A stretch of DNA of 64,000 bases from Luteimonas arsenica (GCF_004352825.1 NZ_SJRW01000002.1:186001-250000), one strand, 5' to 3'. Positions 44,317 to 54,215 are shown, counted from the stretch's first letter. Numbers and translations are program-made. The notes: generated from the letters alone by a model not told the origin.

Positions 44317-46661
44317 GTCCTGCGCGCCGCACCGCGTTCGCGCTGCTGTGGCTGGCGGCGCTCCTGGCCGCGGGCTGGCTGATCGGCCAGCGCCTGGAGC
44401 TCAGCGGCGACCTGCGCCGCTTCATGCCCGAGCCGCGCACGCCGGCGCAGAAGCTGCTGGTCGACGAACTGGGCGAAGGCCCGGGCTCGCGCCTGCTGCT
44501 GGTGTCGCTGTCCGGTGCGGATCCCGAAGCGCTGGCCGACCAGTCGCGCGCGCTGGCCGCCGCGCTGGCCGCCGATCCAGGCTTCGAGTTCATCGCCAAC
44601 GGCATCGACGCCGGACTGGAGGCGGTGCCCGAATCGCTGCGTCCCTACCGCTACCTGCTGTCGACGGCGCTGGACGGGCGCCGCCTGGATGCCGACTACC
44701 TCGGCGAACAGCTCGATGAGCGCCTGCAGGACCTGGGCTCGCCGATGGCGGGCCTGGTGGAACCGCTGCTGCCCTCGGACCCGACGCTGGAGATGCTGGC
44801 CCTGGCCGAGGCCTGGCAACCGAAGGCCGCGCCGCGGCGCCTGCACGGCGTCTGGTTCGACGCAGACGGCACCGAAGCCCTGCTGCTGGCGCAGACCGCC
44901 GCCGGCGGCTTCGACCCCACCGCGCAGCAGCGCGCCTACGACGCCGTGTATTCCGCCTTCGCCGAGGCCGCGGGCGACAGCGGCGCGCAACTGCGGATGA
45001 CCGGCCCGGGCGCGTTCTCGGTCGAGATCGGCGGCCGCACCGCGCGCGAGGCGCAGTGGATCGGCACCGTCGACACCATCGGCCTGGTCCTGCTGCTGCT
45101 CATCGCCTACCGCAGCTGGCGGGCGCCGCTGCTGGGCGTGCTGCCGCTGGCCACCGCCGGGCTGGCCGGCCTCGGCGCGGTGGCGCTGGCCTTCGAGGCC
45201 GTGCACGGCATCACCGTCGCCTTCGGCTTCACCCTGATCGGCGTGGTGCAGGACTATCCGATCCACTTCCTGAGCCAGCAGCGCGCAGGCATCAGCCCGC
45301 GCGACAACGTGCGTGCGCTGTGGCCGGCGCTGTTCACCGGCGTGGTCGCGACCTGCATCGCCTACCTCACCTTCCTGTTCTCCGGCGTCGACGGCCTGCG
45401 CCAACTGGCGGTGTTCACCATCTCGGCGCTGGCGGCGGCGGCGCTGGCCACCCGCTTCGGCCTGCCGGCCCTGGTCGATCCCGCGCCGCGCGACCTGGCG
45501 GATTCGCCGCGACTGCAGGCGCTGTGGCGCGGCATCGAGCGCCTGCCGCGACCGCGTGGCTGGCTGCTGCTGGCAGTCGCCGCTGCCTGCGTGGCGGTGC
45601 TGGCGAGCGTGCGCGGCCCGTTCTGGGAGAACGACCTGTCGAAGCTGACCCCGGTGCCGGAAGAGGGCATGGCGCTCGACGAACGCCTGCGCCAGGCGCT
45701 GGGCGCGCCCGACGTGCGCTATGTGGTGGTGCTTCGCGGCGCCGACGCCGATGCCGCACTGGCGGCGACCGAAGCCCTGCACCCGCGCCTGGACGCCCTG
45801 GTCGCCGAAGGCGCGCTCGACGGCTGGGACAGCGCGGCGCGCTACCTGCCCTCCGCGGCCACCCAGCGCGCGCGGCAGCAGGCCCTGCCGCCGCCGGACG
45901 AACTGCGCGCGGCGCTGGACGAAGCGGTGGCCGCCTCGCCGTTCCGCGCCGATGCCTTCGAAGCCTTCCTCACCGACGTCGAGCGCGCGCGCAACGCCGC
46001 GCCGCTGCGGCCGGCGGATCTGGCCGGCACGCCGCTGGCCGCCACCGTCGAAGGCCTGCTGCTGCCGGCCGCCACCGCGCTGGTTTCGCTCAGCGGCCTC
46101 ACGGACGTCGAAGCCGTGTCGCGCGCCGCGGCCGAAGCCGGCGGCGAGCTGCTGGACATGAAGCAGGCCTCCGAATCGCTGGTCGCCGAGTACCGCGGCC
46201 GCGTGCTCGCCGCGCTGGCGGTGGCGGCGCTGCTGCTGGCGGCCACCGTGTGGTTCTCGCTGCGCACGCCCGGCCGCGTCGCGCGCGTGCTGCTGCCGAT
46301 GGCGCTGACCACCCTGGTGATCCTGGCGGTGCTGCGCGGCTTCGGGGTCGAGCTGAACCTGTTCCACCTCGTCGCCCTGATCCTCGCCGCCGGCCTCGGC
46401 CTGGACTACGCACTGTTCTTCGAGCACGCCGGCGACCGCCGCGACGACCAGCTGCGCACCCTGCACGCGGTGCTGGTGTGCAGCCTGATGACCCTGCTGG
46501 TGTTCAGCCTGCTGGCGCTGTCCTCGATCCCGGTGCTGCGCGCGATCGGCAGCACGGTGGCGATCGGCGTGTTCTCCAACTTCGTGCTGGCGCTGCTGGT
46601 GTCGCGCCACGCCGCCTCCGATCGCGACGTGCCTTCCCCGCCTGCGGGAGCGTCCGCATGA
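44313..46661 (+). CDS. MMPL/RND-type exporter
   Basis: 782 residues with 12 transmembrane helices in two sets of six and two large periplasmic loops. The first membrane block carries a GVVQDYPIHFL segment, the MMPL signature. It exports the lipid-linked polyene from the inner membrane. It starts inside the LolA-like stop codon (ATGA) and ends inside the start of the next gene, so production is tightly balanced. Confidence 0.9.
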   Translation: MSPARRTAFALLWLAALLAAGWLIGQRLELSGDLRRFMPEPRTPAQKLLVDELGEGPGSRLLLVSLSGADPEALADQSRALAAALAADPGFEFIANGIDAGLEAVPESLRPYRYLLSTALDGRRLDADYLGEQLDERLQDLGSPMAGLVEPLLPSDPTLEMLALAEAWQPKAAPRRLHGVWFDADGTEALLLAQTAAGGFDPTAQQRAYDAVYSAFAEAAGDSGAQLRMTGPGAFSVEIGGRTAREAQWIGTVDTIGLVLLLLIAYRSWRAPLLGVLPLATAGLAGLGAVALAFEAVHGITVAFGFTLIGVVQDYPIHFLSQQRAGISPRDNVRALWPALFTGVVATCIAYLTFLFSGVDGLRQLAVFTISALAAAALATRFGLPALVDPAPRDLADSPRLQALWRGIERLPRPRGWLLLAVAAACVAVLASVRGPFWENDLSKLTPVPEEGMALDERLRQALGAPDVRYVVVLRGADADAALAATEALHPRLDALVAEGALDGWDSAARYLPSAATQRARQQALPPPDELRAALDEAVAASPFRADAFEAFLTDVERARNAAPLRPADLAGTPLAATVEGLLLPAATALVSLSGLTDVEAVSRAAAEAGGELLDMKQASESLVAEYRGRVLAALAVAALLLAATVWFSLRTPGRVARVLLPMALTTLVILAVLRGFGVELNLFHLVALILAAGLGLDYALFFEHAGDRRDDQLRTLHAVLVCSLMTLLVFSLLALSSIPVLRAIGSTVAIGVFSNFVLALLVSRHAASDRDVPSPPAGASA

Positions 46662-47104
46662 TCGGCCGCCAGGACATCCTCACCCTCGTCCCGCACCAGC
46701 ACACCATGTGCCTCTGGGATGAGGTCATCGTCCACGACGAGAACCGCATCGTCCTCCGCGCCCACAACCACCGCGATCCCGAGCACCCGCTGCGCAGCAA
46801 TGGCCTGCTGCGCGCCGTCCACCTCTGCGAATACGGCGCACAGGCGATGGCCGTGCACGGCGGCCTGCGCGGGCGCGCTTCCGGCGCCGCGGTGCGCCCG
46901 GGCATGCTGGTCGCGCTGCGCGGCGTCGAACTGCACTGCGCGCGCATCGACGACCTGCCCGGCGCGCTCGAGGGCGAGGCCGAGCTGCTGATGGAGGGCG
47001 AGTCCAGCCAGCAGTACACCTTCCGCATCCGCCACGACGGCCTGCTGCTGGCCGAAGGCCGCGCCGCGGTGGTGCTCGCCGATGCCGCGAAGATGCCGGG
47101 ATAA
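46658..47104 (+). CDS. Hotdog dehydratase (ApeP-like)
   Basis: 148 residues: VPHQHTMCLWDEVI, then HCARIDDLPG and SSQQYTFRI, as in the 3-hydroxyacyl-ACP dehydratases of aryl-polyene clusters. Together with the 92-residue protein at 42.5 kb it probably forms the heteromeric dehydratase known for E. coli ApeI/ApeP. It begins by ATGA overlap with the exporter. Confidence 0.85.
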   Translation: MIGRQDILTLVPHQHTMCLWDEVIVHDENRIVLRAHNHRDPEHPLRSNGLLRAVHLCEYGAQAMAVHGGLRGRASGAAVRPGMLVALRGVELHCARIDDLPGALEGEAELLMEGESSQQYTFRIRHDGLLLAEGRAAVVLADAAKMPG

Positions 47105-47111
47105 TCGACGC

Positions 47112-47864
47112 ATGAACCAGAACACCACTCCATCCTCCGCCGCGCCGCGCCGCGCGCTTGTCACCGGCGGCAGCGGCGACCTCGGCGGCGCGATCTGCCG
47201 CCAGCTCGCCGCCGACGGTGTCCACGTCATCGTCCACGCCAACGGCAACCTCGCACGCGCCGAAGCGGTGGTCGCCGATATTGCCGCCGCGGGCGGCAGC
47301 GCGGAGGCGATCGCCTTCGACGTCGCCGACGGCGAGGCCACGGCCGCCGCCATCGCCGCGCTGCTCGAGTCCGGCCCGGTGCAGGTGGTCGTCAACAACG
47401 CCGGCATCCACGACGACGCGCCGATGGCCGGCATGTCCGAAGCCCAGTGGCGGCGCGTCATCGACGTGTCCCTGCACGGCTTCTTCCATGTTACCCAGCC
47501 GCTGCTGCTGCCGATGGCGCGCACGCGCTGGGGCCGGATCGTCAGCGTGTCGAGCGTGGCGGCGGTGCTCGGCAACCGCGGCCAGGCCAACTACGCGGCC
47601 GCCAAATCGGCGCTGCACGGCGCCTCGAAGTCGCTGGCGCGCGAGATGGCCAGCCGCGGCATCACCGTGAACGTGGTCGCGCCGGGCGTGGTCGCCGGGC
47701 GCATGGCCGAAGAAGCCTTCCCGCCCGAAGTGGTGAAGCAGATGGTGCCCGCCGGCCGCGCAGGCACCCCGGACGAGGTCGCCGCCGTGGTGCGCTTCCT
47801 GTGTTCGGACGCCGCGGCCTACGTGACCGGGCAGGTGATCGGCGTCAACGGCGGCATGGGCTGA
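47112..47864 (+). CDS. 3-oxoacyl-ACP reductase of the pigment pathway (FabG-like SDR)
   Basis: 250 residues with SDR motifs: TGGSGDLGG cofactor loop, NNAG, catalytic Ser in VSSVAAV and YAAAK (Tyr/Lys). The glycine pattern is slightly altered from TGxxxGIG but intact in spacing. It reduces the 3-keto group made by the ketosynthase at 54 kb. Last enzyme of the plus-strand operon. Confidence 0.93.
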   Translation: MNQNTTPSSAAPRRALVTGGSGDLGGAICRQLAADGVHVIVHANGNLARAEAVVADIAAAGGSAEAIAFDVADGEATAAAIAALLESGPVQVVVNNAGIHDDAPMAGMSEAQWRRVIDVSLHGFFHVTQPLLLPMARTRWGRIVSVSSVAAVLGNRGQANYAAAKSALHGASKSLAREMASRGITVNVVAPGVVAGRMAEEAFPPEVVKQMVPAGRAGTPDEVAAVVRFLCSDAAAYVTGQVIGVNGGMG

Positions 47865-47945
47865 ATACCCGGGCCGCGGGAGGTGACGCCGGATTCATCC
47901 GCCGTGGAGGATGATCCGGGTTCGTACCCACCCTCAGGTGACGCC

Positions 47946-48434
47946 ATGACGCCCGCCCGCATGTTCCGCATCGCCGCCGCCAGCGCCGTGCTGCTGCTGG
48001 CCGGCTGCGCCTCGTCGCACATCCTGACCGGCACGCCGCGCGCGCCGATCGATCCGGCCCAGGTGCGCGTGTACTACGGCGCGCCCGGCGTGCCCTACGA
48101 AGAGGTCGCGCTGCTCGAGACCTCCAGCGGCGCGTTCACCTATGGGGAGCAGAACAAGACCAATGCGGTGATGCGCAAGCTGCGCGAAGAGGCCGCGTCG
48201 CTGGGCGCCAACGGCATCCTGTTCCAGGGCACCGCCGACGGCTACGGCGGCGGTGGGGTCAGCGTCGGTGCCGGTGGCGGCCGCATCGGTGGCCGTGGCT
48301 TCAGCAGCGCCGGCGTGGGCGTGAACATCAGCCCGCGGCAGAAGGAGGGGCGCGGCGTGGCGATCTACCTGCCCCATCCGCCGCCGGAGCAGGCAGCGCC
48401 GCCGGCGCCGGCGCCGGTGCCTGAAGAGGACTGA
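47946..48434 (+). CDS. Lipoprotein of unknown function
   Basis: 162 residues. A signal peptide ends at the lipobox LLAGC (Cys about 22). The middle has VRVYYGAPGVPYEEVALLETSSGAF and a long Gly-rich stretch (about 98-125), then a Pro/Ala-rich tail. It lies 81 nt after the reductase in the same direction and at the convergent end of the cluster. A link with pigment placement in the outer membrane is only positional. Confidence 0.82.
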   Translation: MTPARMFRIAAASAVLLLAGCASSHILTGTPRAPIDPAQVRVYYGAPGVPYEEVALLETSSGAFTYGEQNKTNAVMRKLREEAASLGANGILFQGTADGYGGGGVSVGAGGGRIGGRGFSSAGVGVNISPRQKEGRGVAIYLPHPPPEQAAPPAPAPVPEED

Positions 48435-48467
48435 ACGCGGCGGACCGGGGTCGGAAGGGCCCCGGGC

Positions 48468-49721
48468 TCACGCCGGCGACGACGAGCGCCGGGCGGCATC
48501 GGCGGCGGCGCGCCCGCCGAACAGGATCAGCAGCGGCCCGGTCATCACCGTGGTCAGCAACGCCATCACCAGCAGCATGGTGAACAGCTCCGGGCCGATC
48601 AGGCCCGCGTCCAGGCCGACCTTCATCACGATCAGCTCCATCAGCCCGCGCGCGTTCATCAGCGAGCCCGTGGCCAGGCTGTCGCGCCAGCCATAGCCGG
48701 CGATGCGCGCGCCCGCGGTGCCGCCGGCCAGCTTGCCGGCGACCGCCACCGCCACGATCACCGCCATCACGCCGAGGCTGGCCGGGCTGAAGGCGTCGGC
48801 AGTGGTGCTGAGACCGGCCAGCGCGAAGAAGATCGGCAGCAGGAGCACGATCGCCAGGGTCTCGATGCGTTCGACCAGGAAGCGCAGCAGGCGATCGTCG
48901 CGCGGCAGGCAGGCGCCGAACAGGAAGGCGCCGAACACCGCGTGCAGGCCCAGCCACTCGGTCGCCGCGGCGCAGGCGAAGGCACCGCCCAGGATCACGG
49001 CGAGCATGCCGGCCGAGGGCCGCCCGTCGGGTGCATGGCGGCGAAGCAGGCCCGCGTACAGCGGCCGCAGCAGCCCGAACACCACCACCGCCAGGGCCAC
49101 GATGCCGGCGATGATGCGCGGGAAGCCGTGCGCATCGCCGGCGCCGACCAGGGCCACCACCAGCGCCAGCATCACCCAGGCCATCACGTCGGCCAGCGCC
49201 GCCGCGCCCATGGCCAGCTGGCCGACGCGGCTCTGGCTCATGCCGCGGTCCTTGAGGATGCGTGCCATCACCGGGAAGGCCGTGATCGACAGCGCCACCG
49301 CCATGAACAGCGCGAACGGCCAGAAGGCGACGCCCTCCGGGGCCACGCGCGCATGCAGCCACGGCGAGATCGCCAGGCCCAGCGCCATCGGCAGCAGCAG
49401 GCCGAGCAGCGCCACCGCGCCCGCCGCCCGGACCTGGGCGCGGACGCCGTCGGGCGCGCGCAGCTCGGCGCCGACGATGAGCATGAACAGCACCAGCCCG
49501 AGGTTGGACAGCGCCGCCAGCGGCGGCAGCGACTCCGCTGCGAACAGCACGCCGTGGGTATCCGGAAACAGTGCGCCGGACACGACCGGCCCGAGCAGGA
49601 TGCCGGCGGCCATCTCACCGACCACCGAGGGTTGGCCGAAGTGGCGCAGCACCCAGCCGCAGGCGCGGGCGGTGGCGACGATCACCACGAGCTGCAGGAG
49701 CAGGATCGGCAGCGGTTCCAT
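48468..49721 (-). CDS. Cation:proton antiporter (CPA2 family)
   Basis: 417 residues with about 12 transmembrane helices and the CPA2 pattern (FGQPSVVGEMAAGILLGP at the start, LFMLIVGAEL in helix 3-4). It is the last gene of the minus-strand pigment unit, 25 nt after the halogenase-like gene. Antiporters are not core aryl-polyene genes; ion balance during pigment export or halide use is conceivable but unproven. Confidence 0.9.
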   Translation of the reverse strand: MEPLPILLLQLVVIVATARACGWVLRHFGQPSVVGEMAAGILLGPVVSGALFPDTHGVLFAAESLPPLAALSNLGLVLFMLIVGAELRAPDGVRAQVRAAGAVALLGLLLPMALGLAISPWLHARVAPEGVAFWPFALFMAVALSITAFPVMARILKDRGMSQSRVGQLAMGAAALADVMAWVMLALVVALVGAGDAHGFPRIIAGIVALAVVVFGLLRPLYAGLLRRHAPDGRPSAGMLAVILGGAFACAAATEWLGLHAVFGAFLFGACLPRDDRLLRFLVERIETLAIVLLLPIFFALAGLSTTADAFSPASLGVMAVIVAVAVAGKLAGGTAGARIAGYGWRDSLATGSLMNARGLMELIVMKVGLDAGLIGPELFTMLLVMALLTTVMTGPLLILFGGRAAADAARRSSSPA

Positions 49722-49746
49722 GCTGGAGGCAGGCGGCGCGCCCGGC

Positions 49747-51399
49747 CTATGCCAGGGCGGCCTCGCCGCGGACCGCGTGCGCGGTCGTGCCCAGCCAGCG
49801 TGGCGGCAGCGCGGCCCCGGCGTGGGCGCATCCTTCGAGCAGCGCGTCCAGGCCGTGGTCGTCGATGCCGGCGTGCATCGCGCGCGCCTGCGCCAGCAGG
49901 TCGCTGGCGAGGTGCTCCATCCAGCCGACGTAGCGTTCGGCACGGGCGACGAAGGCATCGTCGTCGAGGGTGTCGGTCAGCGCGCGGTTCATTTCGCGGC
50001 ACCAGTCGAGCTGGTACTGGTCCAGCGGGCGCAGGCCGGTGGCCGCCGGGCCGCTGTTGCGCAGCCCCCAGTCGCGCAGCAGGGCCTGCACCGCCAGGTT
50101 CAGCGCGCGGCCGCGCTGGAACGCCGGGCGCAGACGGTTGAGCAGGCTCAGCTCCGCCTGGCGCCCGCCGAAGAACAGCGGCGCCAGCAGCGCCCAGTAG
50201 TAGGCGTAGTCCCAGAGCACCTTCAGCGGCATCACCTGCGGATCGCCGAAGATCGGGTACTGGTCCTGGTAGAGGGTCAGCGTGTTTTCGTAGAACGAGA
50301 AGTACAGCTGCTGGTAGACGTCTGCATAGGGCGCGATGCGCTCGCCGGCGCGGTCGCGCTCGACCAGTTCGCAGACGTAGGTGTTGCTGATCGCGATGAA
50401 GTCGCTGCCGGGCGAATAGAAGGGGTCGAGGAACACGCCGGCCTCGCCGGTCAGCGCCCAGCGGTCGCCCGAGTACACCTGCTTGCAGCCGTGCGAGAAG
50501 TGGCGCAGGAACAGGAAGTCCTGCAGCGCGTGCTCGGGCCGGTCGATCGAGGCGTAGACCCGCGGCTGGTGCTCGCGCAGCCAGGCCATGGCCTTCTCGT
50601 GGGTGTTCATCGTGTCCAGCGGGTGCATCTTCGCGTCGCAGACGATGCCCAGCGAATGCGCGCCCGAGGCCAGCGGGATCAGCCAGAACCAGTAGCCGGG
50701 GCCGCACATGTGGTTGGTCGAGCGCCAGCGCTCGGCGGGCGCGAAGGCCTCGTGCCAGGCGGGGTCGTCGGACCACGAGGAGAAATCGATGAAGCCGTCC
50801 ACCCGCCACCAGGCCGCATTGGCGTCGTGGTCGTTGGACTCGGCCAGGCCCAGCTTGCGCTTGACCAGGCCGGCGCGGCCGGAGGCGTCGGCGAGGAAGC
50901 GGGCCCGCAGCGTGTGCGTCGCGCCTTCGCGCTCGTAGCCGACCTGGTGGTCGCCGTCGCCCTCGGCGAGGTCGATGGCGCGCACCACGGCACCGTCGAG
51001 GAAGGTGATGCCCAGCGCCAGCGCCTGTTCGCCGAGGAAGTTCTCGAAGCGTCCGCGATCGAGCTGCCATGACGGCGTCGGCAGCAGCCGGCTGACGCCG
51101 AGCTCGGTGCAGCGGCCGATGTCGCCCTCGCCCTCGCTGAAGAAGTAGCGCAGGCCGTACTTGCGGATCTGCTCGTTCTCCAGGTGTTCGCGGAAGCCCA
51201 GTACCTCGGCGAAGTAGTGCGCCCCGATCTCGACCGTCGACTCGCCGACCTTGAAGGCCGCCTCGCGCACCGGATGCCCGCGACGCTCCACCACCGCGAC
51301 CTCGATCCCCGGATTGCGCTGCCTGAGCTGGATGGCGAGCGTGAGCCCCGCAAGGCCCCCGCCCAGGATGGCGACGTCGTAGCGCGGTGTTTCAGTCAT
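49747..51399 (-). CDS. Flavin-dependent halogenase-like enzyme
   Basis: 550 residues from an ATG overlapping the glycosyltransferase stop (TGATG). FAD-binding GGGLAGLTLA, then FKVGESTVEIGAHYF and the halogenase signature WFWLIP. TGEAGVFLDPFYSPGSDFI closes the FAD site. It is the second W-x-W-x-I-P protein in the cluster and the larger, closer to true tryptophan halogenases. It most likely halogenates the polyene head group, as in brominated xanthomonadins. Confidence 0.85.
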   Translation of the reverse strand: MTETPRYDVAILGGGLAGLTLAIQLRQRNPGIEVAVVERRGHPVREAAFKVGESTVEIGAHYFAEVLGFREHLENEQIRKYGLRYFFSEGEGDIGRCTELGVSRLLPTPSWQLDRGRFENFLGEQALALGITFLDGAVVRAIDLAEGDGDHQVGYEREGATHTLRARFLADASGRAGLVKRKLGLAESNDHDANAAWWRVDGFIDFSSWSDDPAWHEAFAPAERWRSTNHMCGPGYWFWLIPLASGAHSLGIVCDAKMHPLDTMNTHEKAMAWLREHQPRVYASIDRPEHALQDFLFLRHFSHGCKQVYSGDRWALTGEAGVFLDPFYSPGSDFIAISNTYVCELVERDRAGERIAPYADVYQQLYFSFYENTLTLYQDQYPIFGDPQVMPLKVLWDYAYYWALLAPLFFGGRQAELSLLNRLRPAFQRGRALNLAVQALLRDWGLRNSGPAATGLRPLDQYQLDWCREMNRALTDTLDDDAFVARAERYVGWMEHLASDLLAQARAMHAGIDDHGLDALLEGCAHAGAALPPRWLGTTAHAVRGEAALA

Positions 51400-52232
51400 C
51401 AGGCAGGTCCGTTGCTGTGGTTGCTGAGCGGATCGTACAGGGGCGCGGATGCGCTGCCAGCGTCGTCGATCACGGGGGGATGCGCGCGCGCGCGGCGGTA
51501 CTCGCGCACGACGTCGCCATGGGTCCAGACCTGCGCCACCACGTGCGACGTGATCGCCCACAGGTCGCGGAACAGGCGGAAATGGCTCTTGCGGAATTCC
51601 AGGCCCGGCTCGCCACCCGCGTAGCGGGTCTCGATCGGCACCGCGACCACGCCGGCACCGGCTTCGCGCGCGGCCGAGATCAGCATCTGCGCCTCGAACA
51701 CGAAGCCCTCGCCGGGCACGTCGGGCAGGGTGAACACGGCGCGCGGGTAGAGCCGCTGGCCGCTCTGGCTGTCGACCACGCGGAAGCCGCAGCCCCAGCT
51801 GATGCCCCAGTCGCCGAAGTCGTTGCCCAGTCGCCGGTGCGGCGGCTGCGAGGCGCGCTTGCGCAGGCGCGCGCCCACGATCACGCAGCCGGGATGGCGG
51901 TTGGCGGCGGCGACCAGGCGCGGGATGTCGGCCGCGTCGTGCTGGCCGTCGCCGTCCATGGTGACCACGGCGCGCGCGCCCAGGCGTTCCGCCTCGGCGA
52001 AGCCGCTGCGCAGCGCCGCGCCCTTGCCCATGCGCCGCGGGTGGCGCACCACGCGGGCGGGCAGGTCGGCGATGCGTTCGACGGTGTCGTCGTCGGAGCC
52101 GTCATCGACCACGATCACGGTCGACGCCTGGGTCAGCGCTTCCTCGACCACGCCGCGGATGCGCAGGGATTCGTTGAGTGCCGGGATCACCACCGCGACG
52201 TCTTCGCGGGCCAGCGGGACCTGCTCAGGCAT
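51399..52232 (-). CDS. Family 2 glycosyltransferase
   Basis: 277 residues. GT-A fold motifs VVIPALNE, VVDDGSDDDT and MDGDGQHD (DxD) lie in the first 110 residues. It resembles the DPM1/polyprenyl-phosphate sugar transferases found in aryl-polyene clusters. It may add a sugar to the polyene or to its lipid anchor. It overlaps both neighbours (8 nt and 1 nt). Confidence 0.9.
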   Translation of the reverse strand: MPEQVPLAREDVAVVIPALNESLRIRGVVEEALTQASTVIVVDDGSDDDTVERIADLPARVVRHPRRMGKGAALRSGFAEAERLGARAVVTMDGDGQHDAADIPRLVAAANRHPGCVIVGARLRKRASQPPHRRLGNDFGDWGISWGCGFRVVDSQSGQRLYPRAVFTLPDVPGEGFVFEAQMLISAAREAGAGVVAVPIETRYAGGEPGLEFRKSHFRLFRDLWAITSHVVAQVWTHGDVVREYRRARAHPPVIDDAGSASAPLYDPLSNHSNGPA

Positions 52233-53022
52233 GCGCGAGTTCCACCCGCAGGGTGCGGCCGGGGCCGGCGTGCAGCAGGGCGAGGTCGCCCAGGCCGGCG
52301 AGGGCATCGAACAGCGGCAGCATGGGCGCCATCGCGTTGCCGGCGCCCAGGCGTGCCAGCGGCCCGTGGCGCTGCGGCGCATCGCCGTCCAGCAGGGTCG
52401 CGCGCAGGCGGATGCCGGCGCCCGGTCCGCGGCGGTCGTCGTCACAGCGGCCCAGCACCAGGGCGCCGCCGAGCAGGCCCCGGCTGCGCGAGACCGCACC
52501 CAGCGGCCCGGTGCCCTCGGTGTCGTAGGCCGCCAGCAGCACCGCCTCGTCGCCGCAGGCGATCTGCGCCAGCGCTTCCAGCAGGCCCTGGGCGAAGCTG
52601 GCGCGGTGCGCGCTCAGCGCCGTGGCCGGGCGCAGGCAGCCGGCGCCGATGGTCCAGTAGCCGGCGGCGGCGTTGTGCACCGAGTTGTGGAACTTCGTCG
52701 GCGAGATCGCGCGCGGGTCGTCGGCGAGCGTCGCGCACATGTAGTCGGTGATCGCGAGGTCGCCGTGGGTGGAGGCGAACACCGAGGGTAGCGCCGCGGG
52801 CTCGCGTCCGGCGGCCTCGCAGGCGGCCAGTGCGACGTCCAGCGCCACCGCCACCGAAGGCGGTGCCCGGCGGCGCTCGTTCGGGGCCAGCAACTGCGGC
52901 GAGGGCTTGCCGCCATCACCCGTCGGCGTGCCGTTGGCGACGTGGTCGACCGCGGCCTGCCACGAGGGCAGGCCCGGGGCCCAGAAGCCGATGCCTTCGA
53001 TGTCCGCGCAGAGCGTGTTCAT
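52225..53022 (-). CDS. Ketosynthase-like chain-length factor
   Basis: 265 residues, about two thirds of a normal ketosynthase. At the place of the active-site Cys the sequence reads TALSAH rather than TACSSS, so it cannot condense by itself. This is the short Ketoacyl-synt_2-type partner that pairs with the full ketosynthase and sets chain length in aryl-polyene synthesis. It overlaps the ketosynthase gene by 4 nt. Confidence 0.87.
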   Translation of the reverse strand: MNTLCADIEGIGFWAPGLPSWQAAVDHVANGTPTGDGGKPSPQLLAPNERRRAPPSVAVALDVALAACEAAGREPAALPSVFASTHGDLAITDYMCATLADDPRAISPTKFHNSVHNAAAGYWTIGAGCLRPATALSAHRASFAQGLLEALAQIACGDEAVLLAAYDTEGTGPLGAVSRSRGLLGGALVLGRCDDDRRGPGAGIRLRATLLDGDAPQRHGPLARLGAGNAMAPMLPLFDALAGLGDLALLHAGPGRTLRVELAHA

Positions 53023-54215
53023 GCGCGTCCGAAGACCAGGGCGGCGTTGTTGCCGCCGAAACCGAATGAATTGTTCATCGCGTAGCGGATGCCCGCGTCC
53101 TCCGCGTTGTCGAAGCGGATCTGCGGTCCGCAGGCGGGGTCCGGGGATTCGCTGTGCAGGATGCCCGGCAGCAGGCCGTGCTCGAGCGCGAGCAGGGCGA
53201 ACACCGATTCCACGATGCCCGCCGCGCCGAGCGTGTGCCCGGTCCAGCCCTTGGTGGAACTGGCGTGCAGCGTGTCCGGGAACATCGTGGCCACCGCCGC
53301 GGCCTCGACCGCGTCGTTGGCCGGGGTCGAGGTGCCGTGCAGGTTGAGGTAGCCGACTTCGGCCGCAGCGATGCCCGCGCGCGCCAGCGCATCGCGCATC
53401 GCCAGGCTTGCGCCCAGGCCTTCGGGATGCGGCGCCGACATGTGGTGGGCGTCGCTGGATTCGCCGTAGCCGCGCAGCTGCAGGCCGGTGTCGCCCGGGG
53501 CCGCGCGTTCGAGCACGGCGAAGCCGCCGGCCTCGCCCAGCGACAGCCCGTCGCGGTCGCGGTCGAAGGGCCGGCAGGGATTCGCGGACACCAGTCCCAG
53601 CGAATTGAAGCCGAACAGCACGCTGCCGCACAGCGTGTCGACGCCGCCGACCAGGGCTGCGTCCACCAGCCCGGCGTGGATCAGCCGCGCCGCCTGCGCG
53701 AACACCTTGGCGCTGGACGAACAGGCGGTGGCCACGGTCGCACACGGGCCGCGCAGGCCGGTGGCGGCCTGCACGAAGTCGCCGAGCGAGTGCGGGGTGT
53801 GGATCATCGGCCGTGCCAGGTCGGCCGGGAAGGCGGGCGCGCCATCAGTGCCGGGCACCAGGCGCGCATAGGCCTCCTCGCTGGCGCCGATGCTGGAGGT
53901 CGAGGTGCCGATGACCACCGCGACGCGCTCGGCGCCGTGGCGTTCGCGGACGGCGGCCACGGCGTCCATCAGCCCGTCGTGCTGCAGCGCCATCCAGGCC
54001 AGGCGGTTGTTGCGGCAGTCCCAGTCGGCGAATTCCGCCGGCAGCGCCTCGTCCTCCAGCCCGTCGACGCGGCCGATCCAGGCCGGCAGCGGGTCGGGCC
54101 CGAAATCGTTCGGGCGCAGGCCGCCGCGGCGCGCGCGCAGCGCCTCGAGCTGGGCGCTGCGGCCACGGCCGAGGGCGGTGGTGGCTGAGTAGGCGGTGAT
54201 CGCCAGCGCCGACAT
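53019..54215 (-). CDS. 3-oxoacyl-ACP synthase II of the pigment pathway
   Basis: 398 residues from the ATG at 54215; a TTG 12 codons upstream is possible. Active-site Cys165 in ATACSSSAK and His residues in NLHGTSTPAND and KGWTGHTLGAAG make a complete Cys-His-His ketosynthase. It extends the aryl-ACP starter with malonyl units and begins the five-gene minus-strand unit that includes its chain-length partner. Confidence 0.94.
   Translation of the reverse strand: MSALAITAYSATTALGRGRSAQLEALRARRGGLRPNDFGPDPLPAWIGRVDGLEDEALPAEFADWDCRNNRLAWMALQHDGLMDAVAAVRERHGAERVAVVIGTSTSSIGASEEAYARLVPGTDGAPAFPADLARPMIHTPHSLGDFVQAATGLRGPCATVATACSSSAKVFAQAARLIHAGLVDAALVGGVDTLCGSVLFGFNSLGLVSANPCRPFDRDRDGLSLGEAGGFAVLERAAPGDTGLQLRGYGESSDAHHMSAPHPEGLGASLAMRDALARAGIAAAEVGYLNLHGTSTPANDAVEAAAVATMFPDTLHASSTKGWTGHTLGAAGIVESVFALLALEHGLLPGILHSESPDPACGPQIRFDNAEDAGIRYAMNNSFGFGGNNAALVFGRA

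Noticed and set aside
41490-46610. Long minus-strand frames opposite the pigment operon (for example 41490-43877 and 44274-46610)
   Set aside because: They are repetitive Arg/Gln/Ala/Gly-rich shadows of clear acyltransferase and MMPL genes.
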